A stretch of 64,000 nucleotides of DNA. Origin: Microbotryum silenes-acaulis. Lineage: Eukaryota; Basidiomycota; Microbotryomycetes; Microbotryales; Microbotryaceae. Positions within the stretch are counted from its first letter, which is position 1. Each line of letters begins with the position of its first letter. Shown here piece after piece: positions 1-9,450 of this stretch. A program made the position numbers and the translations under genes. Location of the stretch: positions 365,001 to 429,000 of the forward strand of contig QPFY01000001.1 in assembly GCA_003665825.1 (NCBI GenBank). The letters run 5' to 3'. The notes beneath the pieces are model-generated. The model saw only the letters and a program-made list of their open reading frames with translations. It did no database searches and had not been told where the DNA came from.

Positions 1-1908
1 CGAGACTTCTGGTGGAGCCTCATTGAACCTCCTTTTATTGGCGCCGGCGCCGGCAACGCTGAAAATTGCGAGTCTGCCGGCCAGATTTCAAGCGAGATCA
101 TGTTCCAGGGAAAACGAGTTGCTTAGACGAGATCGCTTCTAACACTCATAGCCAACTGCGAACCCCGGACTGTTCATGTACCATGAAAGGCCTCCGAATA
201 AGGCGAGAGCTGTTCAGCCACTCGTGCCGAGATCTTTCGGACTTTCTAGCACGCTGCTGAGTTTCTCAAGAAAACACGACCGCTGATCCGAACTACGGGT
301 AACGCGAGGTGTGAACACTCGCTAGGGGTCTAGAACGTGGGAGTCGACTGCCTGACTACCCATCTGGCTGTGATGAATCACGCCAACCTGGTAGGTGGTT
401 TGCCTTGGGTAGCGAGCAATTAACGGCTCTTCTCGTCGCGGGGCGATCACTAGATCACTGGCGATCACTAGATCACTGGCGATCACTAGATCACTGGCGA
501 TCACCTGCACATGGCTCACTCATCGATGCGACTTCCCGCCCGCTGCAAACGCCGACGGCCCAAGTTGGACTCCAATTTAGGCCCGTTGGGAAAAATGGAG
601 AAAGGGACTATCCCTGTCCTTACTTTGTGTTACTCAGTATCTTGGTTAGAGTGTACAAGCTGTTATCATCTTCAAGGTTTACCCATCAGCAAGACTGAGG
701 CGACTGGAAGGGGGCACCGTGACCAAGCTGTCGAATTTCTGAACCCGTTGCATGGGTTTGGGATGCGGGGGCCAAATTGCGCAGGTCAGCATACTATTCC
801 CCAAGACGTAGTTCTCCCTCCAAGGGACATACTCTGATTCCGTGGGAACTTGTGAATCCCTTACCACGGCTGGTCAGAAACATACTCGCAGTCACGCCGC
901 CTGCCGACCTCCGAAGCCCGACGGCCCGAGTAACATCGAAATGCCCCCACCTACCGAAGATTATGCCTGCGGTGACCCACTAGGAAATAGACGCAACAAA
1001 ATGTCTCGCGGTAGTAGGCTTACTTCTGTGTAGAAAAGTACGCACCTATCACTAGCAGAACAGTAGTATGTACCGCAGTAAGTCCGAGGCCTCCGGGTAA
1101 CTGGAATTTCGCTCGCGCGCGCTGTTGTCTGACACATACGACCTGGACGCGTGGTGGTACCGAGAGTTGTGTCTTTGAATCATACATTAAACTTGGACAA
1201 GTAGGAATGTAAGAATAACGACGCTTGATGTCTATGTCAGCGATCTCCATCGCGCACTGAGATCTATCGTAGGCGATCACTCGGCGATCGTCCCTTTGTC
1301 CTGCGTCACCGCGGGGACTCGAGCACGTGAGCGAGCCCGAAATCCAACAATGGCAGTTGATGCCCCGCGCCCCATTGCCGACGGAGTCACGCCCCGGCAC
1401 GTCGCCTTTGTGCAGCTGCAGTGGGGGCTCCGTCGATGGCACGCGGCGGCGGCCATCGCAATTCACAAATGTTCGACAGCCGCGTAAAATTGGAGTTCAT
1501 CTGCCTACAAGACAAAACTCGTAACAGCCGGAAGAAATTCATTGTCGCCTTTCGCACATGAGCTGAACTGAGACACCCGCCCTGAGTGCCGCCGCGCTAC
1601 TAGCGCAATCGCCCCTTCTCCAACCCACCGTCTCGTTGTTACATCCATTGTCTTGCCTTTCTCGTCGCTTGCCTCCGACAGTGACAGCGAGCCCCGGACT
1701 TTTTTCTTTCGCTCGGCCTTCATCGTTGCCTTCACAACTCAGTGGACCTTTGAGGAGATAGGGAGACCCTCCTCCATCCTCTTTCCACCATCTACCCTCA
1801 TCATCGTGTGCAAAAAGTCGTGCCGAAAATCGTCTTCGATACCAATTCGACGAAAAGTCCTAAGCGTCGCCCCACAAGCGGAAACGCTCTCAACTCCGAC
1901 GTGCTTCG
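1..1908. other. Gene-free left edge
   Basis: No open frame here resembles a known protein or joins through splice sites into a longer one. The longest frames (148 aa on the minus strand near 1.0-1.5 kb and several of 60-110 aa) have the composition of chance ORFs. The only structured sequence is a short 18-bp tandem repeat near 443-504. The last 250 bases are pyrimidine-rich and probably form the promoter and 5' leader of the G-alpha gene that follows. Confidence 0.6.
443..504. repeat. 18-bp tandem repeat, about 3.4 copies
   Basis: The unit GCGATCACTAGATCACTG occurs three times without change (443-460, 461-478, 479-496), followed by the first 8 bases of a fourth copy. The unit itself contains two overlapping GATCACT words. 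It lies in non-coding sequence. No function is apparent. Confidence 0.9.
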
Positions 1909-4031
1909 ATGGGCTGCTCGCAGTCCTCGCCGGAGCAGATCCGCAACCGGGAGATCGATGACATGTTATCAAGGGAGAAGGTTTTGGCGAGGTGAGCGAT
2001 GTTTACGAGATGTCCTACCCTGTCTCATCGTGTGGTTCTGACCTATGGTTTTGACATGCTTCGCTTCGGAAGTCGCGAAGTGAAATGTGAGTTCAGCATT
2101 GCTCGGCCGATCGCGGCCCGACAACCGGCGCGGCGGCACTGAGACATGTCATTCTGGTGGTTCGCAATGCTTCAATGGCCATATATACTGATGAACATAG
2201 CATCTCGGTGAAATCTGGTGCGGCATCTATAGGTCTCCTCCTAGGAGCCGGCGAATCTGGGAAATCGACGGTCCTCAAGCAGATGGCGCTCCTTAGTGGA
2301 GGTACCCATTCGGACGCGGAGAGGCATGCCTACCGCGAGATCATTTACTCGAACGCCGTTCAAAGCATGCAGGTATGATAAACCTATCAGCGAACCCTCA
2401 GGGTCAGATGTACTGTGGAGAAGCTCACGGATGTATGCCCCTTTGCTTTTTGTTCTCGGCGGACGCGCCGTTGTTCGGCGATGCGACGATCAGGTCGTCG
2501 TTCTGGCGCTAGAAGACCTGGGCTTGCCTTTGTCCTCGTCGCGCAACACTTCCTTTGCCGATCATTTTCGACGATTGGACATCCAACCGGGTAAGTGAGC
2601 GGCGATGATCATTATCTCCGAATGGTGATCTTACTGATTTGCTCGACTTTCCATGTCAGATGTGATGGATGATCGGGGGAATCTGCACCCCGAATTGCGC
2701 GATGGCTTGATATCACTCTGGAACGAGCCGGCCGTGAGGGCGTGTGTGGCTCAATCCCATCGATTCCAACTCAACGACTCTGCACAATAGTGAGTCTCTA
2801 TCTCAGAGTCTATCCCATATTTCACAGGCCTCCAAACCTGACTCCCCACCTGATTCCCTCGCGACGCGCACAGTTTCTTCGCCGCCGCTCCCCGGATAGG
2901 GGCCCCCGGCTATCTCCCAACCGACGCCGACATCCTTCGGTCGCGCGTTCGGACGACGGGTATTACGGAGGCCAAATTTCAAATGTCCGAAAGGTTGACG
3001 TTCAGATGTTTTGATGTGGGTGGGCAGAGGAGTGAAAGGAAGAAATGGTACGCATCTGGTCGCTTGACGCTTAAGCTCAAGCTGAAGAAGGCTTGGATCG
3101 CCGGCTGACCACTTCTTGGGTGCGTCGAACAGGATCCATTGTTTCGAAGACGTCAACATTGTCTTCTTCGTCGTTGCTATCTCCGAATTTAATCAAACAC
3201 TACGAGAGGATGAGACAGTAAATCGGGTCTCCGAGGCGTGTGTCTTGTTCGAATCCATCTCCAACTCAAGGTACGTCCTGCTGGGACACCGGGCCCAGCG
3301 TTGAGAAGAGGGGGTGTGGCAGTAGTCTAACTTCTTCCTCATACTGGGTATTTGACTTATCAGATGGTTCATAAGATCAGGGTAGGTGTTTTCGACCCTT
3401 ATGTGACTTTTTTTCTCGTAGGCCATCCGACTGAATCCCCAACGCTCCGGGTCCTCACCCACAGTCTCCTCCTCTTCCTAAACAAGATCGATCTCCTCGA
3501 AAGCAAGCTGCAGCACACTCTATTCTCAGACTCCTTTCCCGACTACCGAGGGAGGAATACCCTTGTTGAAGTGCAACAATACAGTACGTTCCAACCTGTG
3601 CACTCGCGCCACACGTACATTTCCTGATCCCAACCCTCCATATCTACACTTTTGCTCCCCACCCCACACGCCATCCCTGCTCTCGAGTAGTGCTCAGCAT
3701 CTTCAAATCATTGTAGGTCCAATTCGCCACGTTTTGGATCCCGATTATTAGTTAATCCCTTCCCCTTGTCCTCCTCGTAGATGTCGGAAAACGATCTACG
3801 CCCATTTCACTTGCGCGACGGATACCCAAGCGATGAAGGTCGTCTTGGCCTCGGTGGAGAACCATATCATCGTGACAAACTTGAACGATTCGGTAAGTTC
3901 AGAGCGTGACTTGAGCCGAAGGAGTAACGATCAGTCTTTCGCGGGATACGCCATCTCGAGTCGACATATTAGAAATGAGGATCCTGACCGCGCTACTTTT
4001 TTTCGCTTGTTCACAGAAGATGATGCTGTGA
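1909..4031 (+). CDS. Heterotrimeric G-protein alpha subunit
   Basis: GTP-binding alpha subunit that couples membrane receptors (pheromone or nutrient) to effectors at the plasma membrane. Exons: 1909-1991, 2073-2086, 2233-2372, 2494-2590, 2660-2789, 2874-3047,3133-3270, 3364-3381, 3465-3583, 3688-3712, 3781-3892, 4017-4031. They sum to 354 aa, the usual Gi-class length, and every junction is GT-AG and in phase. All G boxes are present: GAGESGKST (37-45), arginine-finger region RVRTTGI (179-185), [12 protein letters not shown] (202 on), LNKID (270-274) and TCATDT (323-328). The start is fixed by MGCSQS, a myristoylation signal (Gly2) with Cys3 as likely palmitoylation site. Four exons are only 14, 18, 25 and 15 nt. 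The C-terminus reads NLNDSKMML, so the fourth residue from the end is not Cys. The last 4-residue exon is the least certain part. Which fungal G-alpha group it belongs to cannot be settled here. Confidence 0.93.
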
Positions 4032-4636
4032 CGCAACCCCATCAGTTCAATTATCGCAGTAACTCCATTTCGCATTCTTTTCTTTTCTTTCTTTCTCCCA
4101 ACCCAACAGTACCCCTTTCATTCGTTCCTTTATCGTTTATTCATGTCCACTCGCAAACCCGACCAAGCAACCCCCCAGTCCGTTTTCCTTCCTTTTAACG
4201 ACCAGTGATGATCCCCAAGTTTACCCCGATAAACCGTCGAGTTGTACCCCCCCCCCCCCTCTTCTTCCGGATCAAAGAAGTCAAGTAGTGTTAGTAGTAA
4301 GAAGAATGAATAATTTTTCAAAGGCAAAGCAGTTTTTTTTTTCTTTCTCTCTATTCATCTTCCACGATCACGATGGTACCTGTCTTCTCGGTTAAGCTGC
4401 GCATGTGCTCATACGTCGATGAGTGAGGAGTTGAGCGATAGGGTTAAGTATTATTATTCCTGTTCAGTGTGCACGTATCTAGGTAAAAGGGAATGAAGAA
4501 CGAAGGAGTGTCGAAGACGAACAATGATTCCTCAACAGCAAGAGGGAGAGGAAAGAAGACATTGCGAAGAACAAGACAGCTCCAATATACACATACTCGA
4601 AACAACGCATCTATGAGCCATAGCACCGTCTTTGCA
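4032..4636. other. Convergent 3' intergenic region with C13 tract
   Basis: This sequence separates the ends of two convergent genes and should hold both 3' UTRs. It is pyrimidine-rich, with a run of 13 C at 4247-4259 and a T-rich stretch near 4330-4350. No gene is visible. Confidence 0.7.
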
Positions 4637-6311
4637 TCAAAGTTCGGCCTTCATCTTGGCCCCTTCCATTCTCCTCGCTTTCGCATCAAAGACGGTGTCA
4701 AAGACCATATCCCAGAACGGCGACGTGACGCCGTAGCCGAGATTAGGTTCCTTGTAATGATGTTCCATGTGCCAACTCTTTTGTGCTTTTAAAACTCGAG
4801 GAAGTTTCGCGTGGTGCATAAAGTACTGCGAGAGAGCAAGGATTCGGGGAGATGATCAGTCTATGGACGGGGGGGTGGAACGTCAACGAATTGCCCCCGG
4901 CTGCACCTGACTTACATGTAACAGGTCGTAGCCGATATAGAACGTATACGCTCCCGCGATTATTCCGTGAGCAATGTTGTGCGGGAAGATGAAATGGGCG
5001 AGGCGGATGAAGGGGTACGAAAGGGCGGCGAATAGGATCGGGGGCATGACGAGGCGCAGGCGATCCATCTAAAGAAGGGAGAAATGCAGTCGTTGGTCAA
5101 CATCATTACGCTAACATTTCTCAATATGTTTCTGACTCACAGGAAGGTAGTGATGAATGCCATGGAGGAGGAAATGAAGCGTCAAGGCAAACGGGTGGTC
5201 GGGCAGGACGGCCTCCATGTGAAAGAGGAACCGATGCAATGTGTATTCGAGGATCTGTGCAAGTAGTCCTCCTCTCATCAATTGTCTTTGTCCCATGACA
5301 GAGAATGCCCAAAGCCGACTCACGGTCCACATAAAGTTGCCAAACAAGAACGACAGGCCGAGGCGGGTCGCTCTTGTCGAGAAGTCGAGCGCGACGGGCT
5401 GTTGCATCCACGCGCAGTGGAGGAAGTAGAGCGTGATCGGCGTCCATACGATAGGGACGACGTACCACGATGTTCGGGTCAACATCTCGAGGTACCACGG
5501 GCCGAACAACGTCGCCGGTTTCGACATGTGTCTGCGCGGATGGGTGTCGATCGGCGGTCAGTGAAGGGATTCTACGCGGCATCAGACGGTCCTGGCTTTG
5601 CTAACCTAGGTTGATGAACCTGTTGCAGATAAAAGGATTTGGAGAAATCGCTTCGCAGCATCTGCATGACCAAAGGTCGCTGAAGATCCAAAAACTGGTT
5701 CTTTTGCCAATCCTGCGACGTGTCCGTGTCCTGGGGTTCGAACTTCTCGTTCCAGACGAAGTCCTCGTTGGTGATGCGTTCCTCTGCACCAATGACGCCG
5801 AGTTGGTACTGCTGCAAAAGTTCGTAGGCCGAATCGGAGTGCTCGTGCTCGACGGGGTCGGCCATGACGGAGGTGATGTCCTTGCCGGCGTAGTTGAGGA
5901 TCAGATCGTCTCCACCCGGGTGATCTTCGAGGAAGGGAGTGACCTAATGAGGTGGAATGGATGCGCCGGTCATCGTAGAGGCGGTTGGGTGTGTTGTCGG
6001 CGTGAGCGCGGAGACGGTCGCGGTTGTAACGCGTCGGGGACGGGAACGGGAGCGGGAACGGCGATCGCGGTGGCGGCGGTGGCGTTTGATGATTCAATGG
6101 ATAGACAGTGCAATCTCGGCTCAGCCCACGAACGACCCCAAGAGAAGGCAGGTCGGCCATTCGCAGACAAACTTACGTCATAGACCTTGTTGTCATGCAC
6201 GACCCAGCAGTCCTTGCTCGAGCGATGCTTGCGCACGTCCTCCAACAGGTAGATGCGCGTGCGACGGCTCGGCGCGGCGCTCGTGACCGAGGTCCCGGAC
6301 ATCGACGACAT
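4637..6311 (-). CDS. SCS7: Sphingolipid fatty-acid 2-hydroxylase (Scs7/FAH type)
   Basis: ER membrane enzyme that alpha-hydroxylates the very-long-chain fatty acid of ceramide. Exons in coding order: 6311-6177, 5943-5606, 5531-5324, 5254-5141, 5068-4916, 4825-4637, all GT-AG and in phase, giving 378 aa (yeast Scs7 is about 384). The N-terminus is a cytochrome b5 domain: YLLEDVRKHRSSKDCWVV, then the haem motif HPGG at about residue 53. The C-terminal half is the di-iron hydroxylase domain with the expected histidine clusters HRFLFH, HGIHHY, HYFMHH and WHMEHHYKEPNLGYG, between hydrophobic segments. The ATG at 6311 is followed two codons later by a second ATG at 6302, so the exact start is open by three residues. 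The upstream region is long and gene-free. Confidence 0.95.
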
Positions 6312-7463
6312 GGGGCTGTACTCGGGAAGTGGTCAAGGATCAAGTCGATGGCAGGGTCGACGACAGTGGGGAAGGGCTGAAAGATTGTTGTGGGGGGAAC
6401 GAAGGCAAGTGAGACAAACAACCGCCGTCGTCGCCAAGCGCGCTCATCAATCGGCGAGTGCAGGCGAGTGCAGGCGAGTGCGAAGGCCGAACAGCTGCCG
6501 AGCGAGTCAATCTGTCATCGGGCATCGAGCTGCGACTCGCATGATGTACATCGATCCGGCACCGTGTGCTCCCGGCACTTTATCCCAGATTGCCACTGTG
6601 AAATTTATTTTGGAATTAAAAAACACAACGAAGAAAAGCCCAAGAAAACAGAGTGATGGCGCACGCCCTTGAATACAAGTTCCAGCTTGGAGATCGCACT
6701 GGTGCGAAGTCACGGTGGAAGGCCGACCAGCCCGAGGTTGGCCTTACTCGCACCGCCCGTTTATTAACATGCCACAGAATTAGCCGTGGAAGTGACATCT
6801 GTGACAATCGGCGGATTTTACCAGTTGGCTCTTTCTGCGAGGCACCTAATGCAGGTGCACCAGGAGAAAGTTACGGGCGGAATATGTACAAGGAACTTGA
6901 CCGTGCACGACAGCGCGAGATGGCTGTCGAGTGTGTTGCCAAACCCCGATAGGGGGCATGCTCGGAATGCGGCAGCCGCGGGCGTCCCGAGTGTGTTGTG
7001 GCCGCGACAAGTGGCAAGAGAGTTTTCAGATCCACAGAACATATGCAACCAACTGACATTCTCTTCTCTTCGCATCCCGGCGCCGATCCCTCTCTCGCCT
7101 CCTACTCTAAATGAAACAGCTCAAGGTGCGGTCAAAGAATATCTCAGTCGTCGGAAAATTTTCGAGACCGCTCGATGGGTGAATGTGTAGCTGATTGCCA
7201 CAAGGTCATCAACCTCGCTAACGCTCCGGCGCCCCCCCCTCCCCCCAACTGGGAGTTCGTTAGCGGAACTCATTCCGTCTGAGCACATGCTTTTGAGCCC
7301 GGGTCTTCCGCTCTGTGCGAAAGCTTCCAAGTTCACCTAATGTTTTTACGGGGTTTCAATTGATAAAGTGCAAAGCGATCAGACAAATATAGCGCGAGTG
7401 GCCGACCCAGTTCGTCGTTCGGGAAAAAGATGAAAAACGTTCGCCCCTTCGCTCCAAGACAAT
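6312..7463. other. Intergenic region, 1.15 kb
   Basis: No gene is supported. It lies upstream of the fatty-acid hydroxylase and downstream of mL54, so it should carry the hydroxylase promoter. It contains a triple 10-bp repeat (6453-6481), an A-rich stretch near 6600-6650, and a C-rich stretch near 7230-7250. Short frames on both strands look like chance. Confidence 0.6.
6453..6481. repeat. 10-bp tandem repeat, three copies
   Basis: The unit GGCGAGTGCA is repeated three times, the last copy lacking its final base, about 140 bp upstream of the fatty-acid hydroxylase start. It could be a promoter repeat or simple replication slippage. Confidence 0.8.
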
Positions 7464-8035
7464 CTACCCCGTCAATGTATTCCTGGCCCGGATCGCCGTC
7501 TTGGACGAAATCTTCATCTTCCTCTTTTGGTCGAACAAGGCCACGTCTTTGGGTGAACCACTGATGGAAGCGGGCGCCTTCCGAGGCGAAAGGAGCGTCC
7601 AAAGCCAAGAAGGGTATTCGGAGTCTTCCTGTTGGGAGTCCGAGGGCTCAGTTGGGTCAAATTATTGGAATCCGCTGCTCTTACCTTTGCGATCGGGTCC
7701 GAACCCGTTTTCGAAAAGTTCAATCCGGGTAAGACGGTGCCTGCCGGACACGACGAGAGCGAAGCCGAGGCTGCAGCTGCGGCTGGTGTTGGTGTTGCCG
7801 AAGTAGCTACTTCCAGAGAACACAACGGATCATCAGTAAAGATAACAGGCAATCTTTCCCAGTGGGATTTCTTCTACGAACCTGCTGCTGTTGTTCCTGC
7901 TTTAGCACCTGTACCTTTCGCGGCCGCTCGTACGATCGATTGCGAGGAGAAGCCCGCTTTGAGCACGAGGCGAGACGCAGAAGACGTGGACGAGATAGCT
8001 CGGTTCGATGTTTGGAGTAGACAGGTGCACGACAT
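7464..8035 (-). CDS. MRPL37: Mitochondrial large-subunit ribosomal protein mL54
   Basis: Component of the mitochondrial 54S ribosomal subunit. Two exons, 8035-7685 and 7628-7464, joined by a 56-nt GT-AG intron, give 171 aa. The N-terminus (MSCTCLLQTSNRAISSTSS, then a basic Ser/Ala-rich stretch) is a plausible mitochondrial presequence, with no acidic residue in the first 30. The family core is clear: CPAGTVLPGLNFSKTGSDPI, then after the intron EDSEYPSWLWTLL. A basic tail follows (DQKRKMKISSKTAIRARN). Such a basic C-terminus is typical of mL54. It starts 179 bp from COQ4, head to head. Confidence 0.9.
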
Positions 8036-8214
8036 GGCGGTCGATGGTAGGAGAGGGGGCAGGTGTAGGGAGAAAGAGTGAGATGAGTGAGTCTCGCAGG
8101 ATCTCGCGCGAGTTCGCAAGTCGTCCTCTTTCCTCCTCTCTTTTGCTCCCTTGCTCCGTCCTCCTTTTTGACCCGCCAAACCCACCAACTAGCAACGCGA
8201 ACACGAGAGCATAA
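8036..8214. promoter_or_regulatory. Divergent promoter shared by mL54 and COQ4
   Basis: These 179 bp lie between two oppositely oriented start codons and must hold both promoters. Both products act in mitochondria. The sequence is rich in CTC/CCT pyrimidine runs near the COQ4 end. I see no TATA box or named factor site that I would defend. Confidence 0.6.
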
Positions 8215-9327
8215 ATGGCCTCCCTCCCCGCCCGGGCCACTCGGACCCTCCGTCGTCAGCTGACCCCGTCCCTCGGTCCAATCCCGTGGATACGTCACCT
8301 CCCCCCCCCCAACGATCCTTCTCCACCTCTCCAACACGAGCCATCACCACCTCGAACCCAACTTCCTCTTCCACTCCTTCAGAAGCTCCGCTCTACCCAG
8401 GTCATGTGCGGATCAATCTGTTTCAACGTTCTTTGTTGGCAGTCGGAAGTGCTTTCGCTTCGATCACGAATACCTATCGTCACGGTACGCTCCCATCCCA
8501 TCCCCACATCCCTCCCCAATACTAATCTAACACCCTTCTCTCTCTTGCCTCCCTAAAACATAAAAGACATGATCGCCGTCTTGTCCGAAACGACTTCCGG
8601 CCCTTTCCTCGCCCGACTCCGCACCGAAATCCTCTCCACCCCTTCCGGTCGTTCCCTCCTGCGCGAAAGACCCCGCATCACCGAAGCCTCGCTCGATATT
8701 GAGCATACGCTCGCGAGGTTGCCAGCAGGTACTTTTGGGAGGGCGTATGCGGATTGGTTGAAAGGGAATAAAGTGACGCCTGATACGAGGGATCCGGTAC
8801 GTCTTACCTATCGAGGGCAGGGTTTTTCTAATTAGGGGCTCAAGAGAAACAGCTCACTTTGCTCCTCCTGACACTTTCAGGTGCGCTACATTGATGATGC
8901 CGAGCTCGCGTACATCATGCAACGTTACCGCGAATCACACGACTTTTATCACGTCCTCCTCGGATTCGGCGTCTCCCTACCCGCCGAACTGGTCGTCAAA
9001 TGGTTCGAACTAGCCAACTTTGGTCTACCCGTCGCTTTGTTATCGTCCGCTTTTGGACCGCTGAGAATGGAGAATGAGGAGAGGAGGAGGTTGTGGGATG
9101 CTTATGGCAGCTGGGCGTTGAAGAGTGGGGGGAAGGCGGAGTGCTTGATTGGGGTTGAATGGGAGAAGAAGTGGGGGATGGACATTGGCGAATTGAGGAG
9201 GGAACTTGGGATTGAGATGCCGAAGGTCGACTTTAAGGATTGGAAGAGAGAAGGGAGGAGGTTGAAGAAGGAGAAGGAGGAGAGGGAACGCTTCAAGGCT
9301 TCGGCTGCAGATGGGGTCAGAGTTTGA
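8215..9327 (+). CDS. COQ4: Coenzyme Q biosynthesis protein Coq4
   Basis: Matrix-side component of the ubiquinone biosynthesis complex on the mitochondrial inner membrane. Exons 8215-8254, 8341-8484, 8567-8796 and 8881-9327 give 286 aa. The hallmark metal-binding signature HDFYHVLLGFGVSLPAE (HDxxH-x11-E) is intact in the last exon. Other family blocks are LYPGHVRINLFQRSLLAVGS at the mature N-terminus and MQRYRESHDFYH. The first intron (8255-8340) is inferred: without it the start codon and the conserved body are in different frames across a C10 tract. With it the frame is continuous and the C-rich run serves as the acceptor's polypyrimidine tract. The presequence (MASLPARATRTLR) is short, basic and acid-free. 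Confidence 0.93.
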
Positions 9328-9450
9328 AGGCCCGGCGACGTAATTGCCCAGTCGATGCAAAAACAGGGTCTGTGATGTTGCAATAAAATGAAAAATGCAG
9401 TACACACAGAATAATTGCGTATCTCCATGCTTCACCTTCTCCCCACCCCT

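Noticed and set aside
1020..1466. Minus-strand frame of 148 aa in the left edge
   Set aside because: No recognisable domain, no splice context and mixed composition; treated as a chance ORF.
3584..3780. G-alpha gene looked broken between FPDYRG..QQY and RKTIYAHF
   Set aside because: A 25-nt exon at 3688-3712 with canonical sites restores phase and the expected residues, giving exactly 354 aa.
5611..6183. Plus-strand frame of 190 aa opposite the fatty-acid hydroxylase
   Set aside because: It overlaps the cytochrome b5 exon and its first intron on the other strand; no family resemblance.
8281..8345. Apparent frameshift in COQ4 across a C10 tract
   Set aside because: A GTCAGC donor at 8255 and a CACGAG acceptor ending at 8340 remove the tract as an intron and keep the frame with no base change. 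A homopolymer error remains possible but is not needed.
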